A stretch of DNA of 17,261 nt from Candidatus Bathyarchaeota archaeon (GTDB taxonomy: Archaea; Thermoproteota; Bathyarchaeia; Bathyarchaeales; Bathycorpusculaceae): contig JAOZHM010000046.1 of NCBI GenBank assembly GCA_026014845.1, positions 1-17,261 of the forward strand, given 5' to 3'. The first letter of the stretch is position 1. Every line of letters starts with the position of its first letter. Made by a program: the position numbers and the translations under genes. The notes beneath the pieces were generated by a model. It saw only the letters and a list, made by a program, of their open reading frames with translations. It was not told where the DNA came from and searched no databases. Positions 1 to 6,303 of this stretch are shown here, piece by piece.

Positions 1-264
1 ATAGCTAATTGGGAGAAACTTGCTAAAGAGATGCAAAAGATCGGATTCAAAGGGCTGCGTGCCGCTGGCGATATGGAAGTCTTCTTCAACCATTCAGAGA
101 AAGAGCTGTTCAGATATGAAGCAATGCTTGGCAGAGAACTTCCTCCAAACCTATGTGCACTTTGCATCTACGATCAGAAACTGCTTGATGATAAACAGGT
201 GCATCATCTAACCACATGTCATAGTCATCTTATCAACAGAGATTGGGCTTGGAAAATGACATGA
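1..264 (+). CDS. MEDS-domain sensory protein, 3' part (5' end outside window)
   Basis: The reading frame is open from base 1, so the gene starts before the window; the ATG at 31 is probably internal. The 87 visible residues match the C-terminal part of a MEDS domain (methanogen/methylotroph DcmR sensory domain). They show a G-R-A-x-G-D-M-E segment, then a YEAMLGREL stretch, then the characteristic L-C-A-L-C-I-Y-D strand, and a closing His-rich H-H-L-x-x-C-H-S-H-L-I segment. MEDS domains are cytosolic sensor modules, found alone or with histidine kinases; the ligand is not generally known. The stop lies 28 nt before the next small gene, which has its own Shine-Dalgarno, so the two probably form one operon. 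The family call is from motif recognition; full length and partner domains cannot be seen. Confidence 0.72.
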   Translation: MANWEKLAKEMQKIGFKGLRAAGDMEVFFNHSEKELFRYEAMLGRELPPNLCALCIYDQKLLDDKQVHHLTTCHSHLINRDWAWKMT

Positions 265-292
265 ATCCATTATGTGGAGGTGGGGACAACCT

Positions 293-457
293 ATGACGAT
301 AAAATCTGCGGTAATATTTGAATTGGTGCCTGAAGCCAAGGCAAAATCCAACGAAGAATTGCGTGAAGACATAAAACTTCAGTTAGACAAACAAATTCAG
401 CCTATGATGCCATGGATGAAGAAAATCATTGAAGTGATCGTGTGGAATGAACCATAA
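293..457 (+). CDS. Small hypothetical protein (54 aa) downstream of the MEDS gene
   Basis: I place the start at the ATG at 293 rather than the upstream in-frame ATG at 272, because a strong Shine-Dalgarno (GGAGGTGG, 277-284) sits 8 nt before 293 and inside the longer version. The product is a 54-residue cytosolic protein. It has a short hydrophobic strand (residues 5-10), a charged helix rich in Lys and Glu (about 13-35) and a hydrophobic C-terminal strand (about 44-52) ending in W-N-E-P. This suggests a compact alpha/beta fold. There is no signal peptide, membrane segment or metal motif, and I do not recognise the family. Its position 28 nt after the MEDS protein suggests co-transcription and possibly a shared sensory role. 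The clear ribosome site makes it likely to be real. Confidence 0.6.
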   Translation: MTIKSAVIFELVPEAKAKSNEELREDIKLQLDKQIQPMMPWMKKIIEVIVWNEP

Positions 458-510
458 ACTTGCTCTTTTCTCGTCATTGTAAATTCATGGTGACTGCAAA
501 ACAAATGCGC

Positions 511-569
511 GAGAGAATGGTAGAGAAAAAACATTCTTCCCCCTTCTCCTTCTCCTCTACCATTCTCTC
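511..569. repeat. 15-bp perfect inverted repeat (long hairpin)
   Basis: GAGAGAATGGTAGAG at 511-525 is matched exactly by its reverse complement at 555-569. The 29-nt loop is A-rich then pyrimidine-rich. It occupies the gene-free stretch 458-714, about 50 nt after the small gene. It could be a transcript-end or stability structure, a small RNA, or a mobile-element relic. No U-run directly follows, so an intrinsic terminator is not clearly supported. The rest of 458-714 shows nothing else convincing. Confidence 0.75.
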
Positions 570-714
570 CCAACTAGGGGTTCTGGTAACTTGTCGTGAG
601 ATAGATTAAGGTGTTAACTTTCTCATGGGGAGGGTAAATAGTAATCGCTATGTTCTGAGATTGGCCTCAATGGATAAGGAAAAAAGGTTATATTCAAGAG
701 GGTGCAAGTCACTG

Positions 715-1560
715 ATGTCGAACATGAAGAGAAAATCTGTGTTACTACTATTTTCAGCCTCCTTGTTATGTATGGCAGTTATGGCGTCAGTAGTGGCTCA
801 GGATAGGCTAGTTGGAGTTTCTGAAGGTGATTGGTTTAGATACGGCTATTTTGTTGCTTATTGCAGTTCTAACGATCCAAATGCAACATTTCATCCTCCG
901 GGCTTAGCAAGATTAAGACAAACCAACGAGACAGAATGGATGCTATGGTCGGTTCAGAACGTCTCCTCCACGGAGCCACCATTCCCACAATGGGAGGCCG
1001 TATTCTTAGAAATCGTAACACATTACAGCGACGGAACCGAGAACACCGCCAGTGGTTACATAAGCGTCAACTTTGGGTCGGGTATAATGGTTTCTAAAGT
1101 TATTTCAGCTAATCTAAGCGCTGGTGATAGTGTCTATTCTGGCATTCACTACTCAGACAGCAAAATAATCCAAACAATTAATCGAACTTATCCCGATGGT
1201 GCCAGAGAAACTAATTATCGGAATCGGACAAGACGGGTGGACGTCGTGCGGATGAACGGAGAAACAATGAACGGAACAATGGATGAGATTGTGCATTGGT
1301 ATTGGGACAGGGCAACAGGAGTCTTAGTAGAATATTCATCCGAAATAGTCATGCACATTGGAAATTACACAAGCACTTCGTCAACTTCTTACAGACTCAT
1401 CGAATCAAACCTTTGGACAGTACAAGAACAGTCCACATGGCTAACCCCAATTATGATACTTACCATTCTAGCACTCATCACCGTCACTGTTTCCATGCTC
1501 GTCTACAAAAGAAAACACAAGTCTTGTTATCAGGACAAACTTCATCCCACGAAGACTTAA
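715..1560 (+). CDS. Secreted, C-terminally membrane-anchored surface protein, probably N-glycosylated
   Basis: The open frame begins at 625, but residues before the ATG at 715 do not look like a secretory N-terminus. From 715 a typical signal peptide appears (K-R-K at 5-7, hydrophobic core about 8-24, A-Q before the likely cleavage near 29), and a GAGGGTG ribosome site lies about 10 nt upstream. The ATG at 724 is an alternative. The 281-residue product then has an extracellular domain opening with a G-V-S-E-G-D-W-F-R-Y-G motif, which I associate with archaeal secreted proteins of unknown function. There are eight N-x-S/T sequons (N56, N71, N82, N133, N156, N170, N186, N217). A single transmembrane helix at about 243-264 is followed by a basic K-R-K-H-K stop-transfer. 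The topology is therefore external domain, one helix and short cytosolic tail. No enzymatic motif is visible. Confidence 0.7.
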   Translation: MSNMKRKSVLLLFSASLLCMAVMASVVAQDRLVGVSEGDWFRYGYFVAYCSSNDPNATFHPPGLARLRQTNETEWMLWSVQNVSSTEPPFPQWEAVFLEIVTHYSDGTENTASGYISVNFGSGIMVSKVISANLSAGDSVYSGIHYSDSKIIQTINRTYPDGARETNYRNRTRRVDVVRMNGETMNGTMDEIVHWYWDRATGVLVEYSSEIVMHIGNYTSTSSTSYRLIESNLWTVQEQSTWLTPIMILTILALITVTVSMLVYKRKHKSCYQDKLHPTKT

Positions 1561-1699
1561 CAGAACCCAACTAGGCAAAGTAGTTAAGATTTTGTGAGAC
1601 TTTCTGCTGGATGGTGTATTGTGAACATCTGTTTAACGCATGGACATAAAGTTTATGTTATCTGTCAACACTAATTAAAGGCGGAGTATATGATACATT

Positions 1700-1982
1700 G
1701 TGAAACACTACAGCAGTGAGTTTGAAGAAATTCGTTGGAAGGTATTGAAGGCCATGTTAGACGATTTTCCACAGCTCAAACGACGTACCAAAAAATATCT
1801 TCGATTGAATTCGAAATGACCGACATTGCAAGTTTTACGTGCCTAAACTACAAGTCAAAATCAAAGGAGTATAAGGGCATGTCCCAAAGTTTCTATGAGG
1901 TTCATGGAAGTTTCTTATCGAACCACAACTTGTCGCGCGAGACAAGTGTTTAGCCCCTGAACACTTTTGGTTTGTTAAATAA
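1700..1982 (+). pseudogene. Broken reading frame inside the candidate element
   Basis: A GTG at 1700 opens a 39-codon frame (to 1819) whose product looks protein-like: charged, with a W-K-V-L-K-A-M-L segment followed by a basic R-R-T-K-K patch. A protein-like sequence resumes in another frame from about 1809, with residues such as C-K-F-Y-V-P-K-L, then stops at 1872 and 1896, and a further coding-like stretch (W-K-F-L-I-E-P, A-P-E-H-F-W-F-V-K) ends at the TAA at 1980-1982. One frameshift and two in-frame stops would explain this as a decayed gene of about 90 residues, perhaps an element-encoded protein. I do not recognise the family. The alternative is a genuine 39-residue protein from 1700 alone, with a GGCGGAG ribosome-like site 13 nt upstream. 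Confidence 0.3.
1928..1966. repeat. Two overlapping, mutually exclusive hairpins
   Basis: ACTTGTC (1928-1934) pairs perfectly with GACAAGT (1941-1947). AAGTGTT (1944-1950) pairs perfectly with AACACTT (1960-1966). The two stems share bases 1944-1947, so only one can form at a time. They lie within the candidate decayed element. Confidence 0.5.
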
Positions 1983-2092
1983 AAGCGTGCGCTTTGTTGT
2001 TTGAATGTTAAACTAACTTTGACTAAAAAAGTTACTTAACAATGGTTTATACTCCGTCTATACGTGATTGCTGTAGATTTATTAATGATTTG

Positions 2093-3601
2093 TTACATTC
2101 CAAGTTTCAGTCGCCTATAGGTTGTATAGTCTACATATTCCAGAAACGGATTGTCCGCTTGATATTTAACCGTTAGTTTTTGGCGTTCTCTTTTGTCCAG
2201 TATTTGGTTCGTGGTTATCAGTGAGTAGGCGTCGCTTCCAGCTCCTGAACCGTAACTCACGATTAAGATGCGTTCATCTGGCTTGGCTATGTCTAAAGCA
2301 GCCGCTAAACCCACTGGTGAAGACCCTGAATACGTGTTGCCAAACTTAGCTACTTGAAGTGATGGCGAATACTGTTCTTCCTTAAACCCAAGCTCCTTGG
2401 CAACCCTCACTGGGAATCTAACATTTGGTTGATGTGAAACAAAATAGTTGATGTCTTCTACTTTTAGGTTAAGTCGCTCCATCAATTTTTTAGCCGCTTT
2501 TCTAACGTGCTTAAAGTACGCTGGGTCTCCAGTGAATCTTCCGCCGTGCATCGGGTAGGGTTCTCCGTCTCTTCTCCAAAAGTCAGGTGTGTCTGAAGTA
2601 CATGAGTACCATCCTTCAACTTCGGCTATGACGTCATGTTTTCCAAAAATATATGCACATCCGCCATATCCGACGAACAGGTCTAGTTCTCCTCCGGGGC
2701 CGTCTCTTGGAGCAGCTTGTGAATTGTCTGCACCTATTACCATGACATATTGAATGTTTGATTTTGGATAGCTCACCAGCGACGCTGCATCTTTGAACAT
2801 GCTTGTTGCGGCTTTGCATGCAAATTCTGTGTCTATAGCATCAACTCCTTGCATGTCTCCTTCTTCTTCGCCGAGTTTTAGGACTTGGGCAACTTTTGAC
2901 GCTATGGGCTTAACGGCATATGGATTGGATTCTGAGCCTACGTAAACCTTGCCAACAAGTGAACTGTTAATTCCAGAGTGGATTAAGGCAAGTTTTCCTG
3001 CCTCAACTGTGGCAGTTATTGCGTCTTCATCGATGAAGGGTACTGAACGTTCAATGTTTCTTTCTCGTATTCTGAACTTTGAAATGTAAACTCCGTAGCC
3101 TACTATTCCCGGTGCGTCATACTCTTTATTTGGTTTCATAATGGCGTATTTTTGATGTGGATAATACTCATCTGCTAAGGTGAAAGCTAAAGAAATTGTT
3201 GGGATGACGTCGCTTTTTCCAACAGAATAGCGTCTTCTAAACCTTGGAACAACATTCCTTCCCTCAAAGGCTGAAAGGTCTATTTCTTCATTGTCTTTTA
3301 CTATATGGTCTGTTAGTCTTCCTGGAACTCTTATCTTCCCGTTGTGGAAGGAGATTATGCCGTAAATGTAGTTACCCAGCTTCGTAAACTTGTTTGTAGG
3401 CTTGTTTATGAAGGTGCACACTTCCAGTTTGCCTTTGTCGTAGAATAAGTCTATGTCAACCATTTTTCCGAAGCTTTTTCTTCCGCAATTACCGCAGTAA
3501 TCTTTTATCTCAAAATATTCTTTACCACAAATTTGGCATCGTCTTCCCCTCAGCCTATCGCCGAGGTATGAGACCCTTCTCTCTATCGGCTCACTACTCA
3601 T
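2093..3601 (-). CDS. DUF35 (zinc ribbon/OB)-HMG-CoA synthase fusion protein
   Basis: The 502-residue protein joins two domains that are normally separate in archaea. Residues about 1-150 are a DUF35 acyl-CoA-binding module: a rubredoxin-like zinc ribbon (C22, C25, C36, C39) followed by an OB-fold. Residues about 164-470 closely resemble archaeal 3-hydroxy-3-methylglutaryl-CoA synthase. The catalytic triad can be placed at E224 (V-G-S-E-S), C262 (E-F-A-C-K-A) and H390 (V-S-H-Q-P-N), with the G-N-T-Y-S-G-S-S-P and G-S-G-A-G-S-D motifs intact. HMGS condenses acetyl-CoA with acetoacetyl-CoA in the mevalonate route to isoprenoid lipids. Compared with the archaeal family as I remember it, about 20 residues after the first strand (around residue 180) are missing. 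The gene starts 2 nt after the stop of the thiolase-like gene, so the two are surely co-transcribed. The HMGS fold is secure; the exact substrate is not, given the unusual partner. Confidence 0.85.
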   Translation of the reverse strand: MSSEPIERRVSYLGDRLRGRRCQICGKEYFEIKDYCGNCGRKSFGKMVDIDLFYDKGKLEVCTFINKPTNKFTKLGNYIYGIISFHNGKIRVPGRLTDHIVKDNEEIDLSAFEGRNVVPRFRRRYSVGKSDVIPTISLAFTLADEYYPHQKYAIMKPNKEYDAPGIVGYGVYISKFRIRERNIERSVPFIDEDAITATVEAGKLALIHSGINSSLVGKVYVGSESNPYAVKPIASKVAQVLKLGEEEGDMQGVDAIDTEFACKAATSMFKDAASLVSYPKSNIQYVMVIGADNSQAAPRDGPGGELDLFVGYGGCAYIFGKHDVIAEVEGWYSCTSDTPDFWRRDGEPYPMHGGRFTGDPAYFKHVRKAAKKLMERLNLKVEDINYFVSHQPNVRFPVRVAKELGFKEEQYSPSLQVAKFGNTYSGSSPVGLAAALDIAKPDERILIVSYGSGAGSDAYSLITTNQILDKRERQKLTVKYQADNPFLEYVDYTTYRRLKLGM

Positions 3602-3603
3602 TC

Positions 3604-4800
3604 TCAGTCTCTCCCTAAAATGTAAACATAACCTTTAGTTCCAAAACCCTCAAGCTCAAGCACACATCCATAACTCAATTTTCCCGCGTTTTTAACTTGT
3701 CGTTCACCAGCTTCGCCCCTCAACTGCTTGAAAACTTCAAAAACTTGGGCACCACCTGTAGCGCCCAAAGGATTACCATCAGCTTTTAATCCACCATTCA
3801 TGTTCACGAAGAGTTTCCGCCCGTTCATCTCATAATACCCTTTGTAATCTTTACAGCTCTCGTGTATGCACTTCCACGCTTTTCCGCGTTCGCAGAAACC
3901 TAAGTCCTCAAGGGAAATCATCTCCATAACTGTGGACTGGTCGTATATCTCAGCAATTTTTATGTCCCAAAGTTTTATTCCAGCCGTTTTCAAAGCGTTT
4001 TTTATGGCTGTTTCGCTCACTAAGAAATGTGTCATGTCTTCTCTTGCTGGAAAAGTCAGATAATCCGTTGCGGAGGAGGCGCCGAGAATATGGACTGGTT
4101 TATCTGTGAATTTTTTGGCGAATTCTTCGTTTGCAAGGATAAGTGCGGTTGCGCCGTCAGATATTGGTGCAAAATCGTAAAGCCCTAGAGGTTTTCGGGC
4201 GTTTTTCCTCGCCTTTAAAACGTGTTCAATCGTTATTTTTCTTTGGTATTGTGCGTACTCGTTTTTGGTTGCGTGTAAATGGTTTTTAACTGATATTTGT
4301 GCTAAAGCTAGGTTTAGTTTTTCCAGGTTTTCACCCGTTATGCCGTATCGTTTTATGTAGGCTCTGAGCATGAGTTCGTGGTTTGCTTCTGGTGTGCATC
4401 CTGCATAATAGCTCCAAGGGTCTTCCAGAAGCATTAAGTCGTCGCGGATTTTGTCCCATCTGTCTGTCATTTTCTCTATTCCGCCAACCAAAACCATGTT
4501 GTATCTTCCGGCTTGGATGGCGTTGCAAGCGTTTAGTAGGGCTGAGCTGAAGGAGCGGGTTACTTCCATTGGGACGTGAAGTTCTGTGAGTTCTGAAAGG
4601 AATCCTTCTTCTAGTCCGAGCTTGTTTGTGATTGGGAGGAAGTAGTCGGAGAGGTAGCAAGCTTTCAGGTTTTTGCGTTCTATATTTGCTTCTTCTGAGG
4701 CTTTAAGCCAAGCCTCTTCGATAAGTTTCTCTGGTTGCTTCTCGTAGTGTTCTCCAAATTTTGTTCTTCCAACAGCGATTATGGCTGGACGATTCTGCAT
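3604..4800 (-). CDS. Thiolase-superfamily protein lacking canonical catalytic residues
   Basis: The 398-residue protein has the length and layout of archaeal SCP2-type thiolases (acetoacetyl-CoA thiolase): an N-terminal I-I-A-V-G-R-T-K-F-G, a V-G-G-I-E-K-M-T-D segment near 105-113, S-D-G-A-T-A-L at 214-220 and Q-L-R-G-E-A-G near 359-365. Yet every catalytic motif is altered. The nucleophile site (usually A-C-A-S-G) reads V-T-R-S-F-S-S at 80-86 with no Cys; the nearest, C92, is about 10 residues off. The usual H-D-C-F motif is Y-D-Q-S (Y286). G-H-P is G-N-P (N343). The C-terminal motif reads S-Y-G-C. Ordinary thiolysis is therefore unlikely. It precedes the DUF35-HMGS fusion by 2 nt. A GGGAG ribosome site lies 8 nt before the ATG, and a TATA-like CTTAAAAG (minus strand, about 4848-4855) lies upstream. 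It may be a scaffold or a thiolase-fold enzyme with other chemistry. Confidence 0.85.
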   Translation of the reverse strand: MQNRPAIIAVGRTKFGEHYEKQPEKLIEEAWLKASEEANIERKNLKACYLSDYFLPITNKLGLEEGFLSELTELHVPMEVTRSFSSALLNACNAIQAGRYNMVLVGGIEKMTDRWDKIRDDLMLLEDPWSYYAGCTPEANHELMLRAYIKRYGITGENLEKLNLALAQISVKNHLHATKNEYAQYQRKITIEHVLKARKNARKPLGLYDFAPISDGATALILANEEFAKKFTDKPVHILGASSATDYLTFPAREDMTHFLVSETAIKNALKTAGIKLWDIKIAEIYDQSTVMEMISLEDLGFCERGKAWKCIHESCKDYKGYYEMNGRKLFVNMNGGLKADGNPLGATGGAQVFEVFKQLRGEAGERQVKNAGKLSYGCVLELEGFGTKGYVYILGRD

Positions 4801-4910
4801 TCTTTTACTCCCTTCTCGTCAATTGCAACTTATCCTTTTCACATGACTTTTAAGTTTTTGCTGCCTTGCGGAAAACTCATAACTTATTTATGAACAATTA
4901 AGGAAGTGAG

Positions 4911-5234
4911 GTGTCGTTCGTGGTTGGAGAAGAAAAATATCGCTTGATTGTAAGCGTTAAGGAGATACGTGGTAACTGTCCAGTTTTTAAGGTTGGAGAC
5001 AAAATGGTTATGGAGTCGCCTAAGATAGTTGTTGAAAAAACTGACAGCATCTGCGTTCACGCTTTTGGTTGTATGCTTTCCATGATTGTTGCTTTAAGCC
5101 GTGGAATAAGCTTCAAAGAGTTAGGGTTAGCAAGGGAAGAGGGTGAGAAAGGTTATATTCAATGTTTGGATCCTGGAAAACCTTACACAAATGGTGGAAC
5201 GGTGCTTTTCGAAATAAGGCGGGAGAGAGTCTAA
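4911..5234 (+). CDS. TIGR04076 family protein of unknown function
   Basis: The 107-residue cytosolic protein has the pattern of the TIGR04076 family: an N-terminal strand pair (residues about 9-19), a G-N-C-P-V-F-K-V-G-D segment at 21-30, a Cys-containing helix (I-C-V-H-A-F-G-C, about 47-54) followed by a conserved hydrophobic helix, and a C-terminal strand (V-L-F-E-I-R-R). The family occurs in archaea and anaerobic bacteria and has no established function; its conserved cysteines hint at metal or redox chemistry, which is inference. I use the GTG at 4911, behind AGGAAG; the GTG at 4920 is an alternative with GTGAGGTG ahead of it. A TATA-like TTATTTAT at about 4883-4890 would give a very short leader. 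The gene is divergent from the thiolase operon. Confidence 0.7.
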   Translation: MSFVVGEEKYRLIVSVKEIRGNCPVFKVGDKMVMESPKIVVEKTDSICVHAFGCMLSMIVALSRGISFKELGLAREEGEKGYIQCLDPGKPYTNGGTVLFEIRRERV

Positions 5235-5295
5235 GGTCTAGTTCATAAAATTTTTATTGTACCTTAGTGGATAGGCTAAGGGTTAAGTGGTTTGA

Positions 5296-5412
5296 ATGAT
5301 GCTGTCGAGTCTGGTTCGGCTTATGTTTCTTATAATCTTGAGTGTGGGTGCTAGAGAATCATGGTGGGAGATGATTTCTGAAGGAGGTCGTCTAGTTTTT
5401 TCACTGTTCTGA
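5296..5412 (+). CDS. Possible small hydrophobic protein (38 aa)
   Basis: An ATG-ATG start at 5296 opens a 38-codon frame with a hydrophobic stretch (residues about 4-18) and a W-W-containing tail. It ends 20 nt before the SpoIIM-like membrane protein. Upstream GGGTTAAG is only a weak ribosome site. It may be a small membrane peptide or simply leader sequence. I do not recognise it. Confidence 0.2.
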   Translation: MMLSSLVRLMFLIILSVGARESWWEMISEGGRLVFSLF

Positions 5413-5432
5413 CTTGATAGGAGGTACCGGAA

Positions 5433-5999
5433 TTGCCTGATGAAAGAAAGCGTACGGTGTTTTTAGGGTTGGCTTTTCTAGTTTTGCTGGTGGTTTCTTC
5501 TGTTGAAAACGCGATCTTCTTTAATGTTCTGGGTGACATCTTCCCGCCCCTTGAGGTTTTAACTGTTGATATAGTTTTCATACAAGTTGGCATGCTTTTC
5601 ATACATAACGTTCTTGTAGTCTCTCTGATTTTGCTGGGTATGACTTTCTACGTTAATTTAGTGATTTCAGATTTCTTTAAGAGGGAAAAGTATTCGCATA
5701 TTGTCCTTGATCATCCGCGAACTTTCGCCTTGGTCTTCACGATCATGGTTGTTTTTCTTAGCATTCTGCGCGGAAGCAGCCTTCTTGGTGGAATAAACGT
5801 TGAACTGTTACCTCTAGTTCTGCTGGTAAGTACGCCGATCGGAATAGTTGAGGGCTACGGCATTTACCTGACCATAAAGAAAACGTTGAGCAGAGAAATG
5901 ACCATGAAGAGCTTGGTTTACATTTACGTCATTTTTCTGATAGCAGCCATAATGGAAGTCGGCTTTATAAACCTATTAATATGGGCTGCCACAGGATAG
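5433..5999 (+). CDS. Multi-pass membrane protein, SpoIIM-like
   Basis: The start is a TTG at 5433: a perfect AGGAGGT (5419-5425) lies 7 nt upstream, and no better ATG is in frame near it. The 188-residue protein has about five hydrophobic segments (roughly 8-31, 50-76, 97-114, 124-147 and 160-186). The fourth and fifth carry T-P-I-G-I-V-E-G (134-141) and A-A-I-M-E-V-G (171-177), which resemble the P-H-G-x-x-E and A-A-x-x-E-x signatures of stage II sporulation protein M (SpoIIM, formerly DUF95) proteins. Archaeal SpoIIM homologues are common integral membrane proteins without a defined role; these organisms do not sporulate. Family assignment is moderate because the canonical His is absent. 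It follows the TIGR04076 gene by 198 nt, and a shared transcript is possible. Confidence 0.6.
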   Translation: MPDERKRTVFLGLAFLVLLVVSSVENAIFFNVLGDIFPPLEVLTVDIVFIQVGMLFIHNVLVVSLILLGMTFYVNLVISDFFKREKYSHIVLDHPRTFALVFTIMVVFLSILRGSSLLGGINVELLPLVLLVSTPIGIVEGYGIYLTIKKTLSREMTMKSLVYIYVIFLIAAIMEVGFINLLIWAATG

Positions 6000-6109
6000 A
6001 ATGTTAGAGACGTTCTATTTCCTATGTATTGATGATGGCTTGTGGTGATGAGGTTAAGGTTTAGAAGGCTATGTTGGTGGCTGAGACTTCGCGCGTGGCG
6101 GTAAACGTG

Positions 6110-6126
6110 TGCAAAATCTTTTTGCA
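6110..6126. repeat. Short perfect hairpin (7-bp stem)
   Basis: TGCAAAA (6110-6116) and TTTTGCA (6120-6126) form a perfect stem with a 3-nt loop, in the 304-nt gap 6000-6303. It might mark the 3' region of the SpoIIM-like transcript. Apart from this and the promoter at about 6253 I see nothing else in the gap. Confidence 0.4.
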
Positions 6127-6252
6127 ACGCAAAAATGATAGACCCCCCTATAGTTTTCATGTATAATTAATATTTGAAGCCAGATATGTTTCCTTTCTGA
6201 GATGGCTTATGAGTAGTTGTATGAATTTTGAAATGTGCGAGTTGGGTAAAGC

Positions 6253-6260
6253 ATAAATAT
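6253..6260 (+). promoter_or_regulatory. TATA box for the amidohydrolase gene
   Basis: ATAAATAT, preceded by an A/G-rich BRE-like stretch (GTAAAGC), lies 43 nt before the ATG at 6304. This would place the transcription start near 6283 and give a leader of about 20 nt carrying the GGGTGG ribosome site (6291-6296). Confidence 0.5.
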
Positions 6261-6303
6261 TGATCGGCTGTAACGGCTTATTCTAAGCTTGGGTGGAAAA
6301 TGA

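Larger units (their letters stand above)
1679..2058. mobile_element. Possible decayed insertion element with terminal inverted repeats
   Basis: AGGCGGAGTATA at 1679-1690 and the reverse complement of 2047-2058 (AGACGGAGTATA) match at 11 of 12 bases. Both are followed on the inner side, after a few bases, by CATTG. They bracket a 380-bp stretch holding a broken reading frame, the arrangement expected of a small insertion-sequence or MITE-like relic. I see no clear target-site duplication, and the transposase family is not recognisable. The match could be partly chance. Confidence 0.33.

Noticed and set aside
1735..1953. 72-codon frame in the 1561-2092 gap
   Set aside because: It overlaps the better protein-like sequences in the other two frames, has no ribosome site, and shows no recognisable motif.
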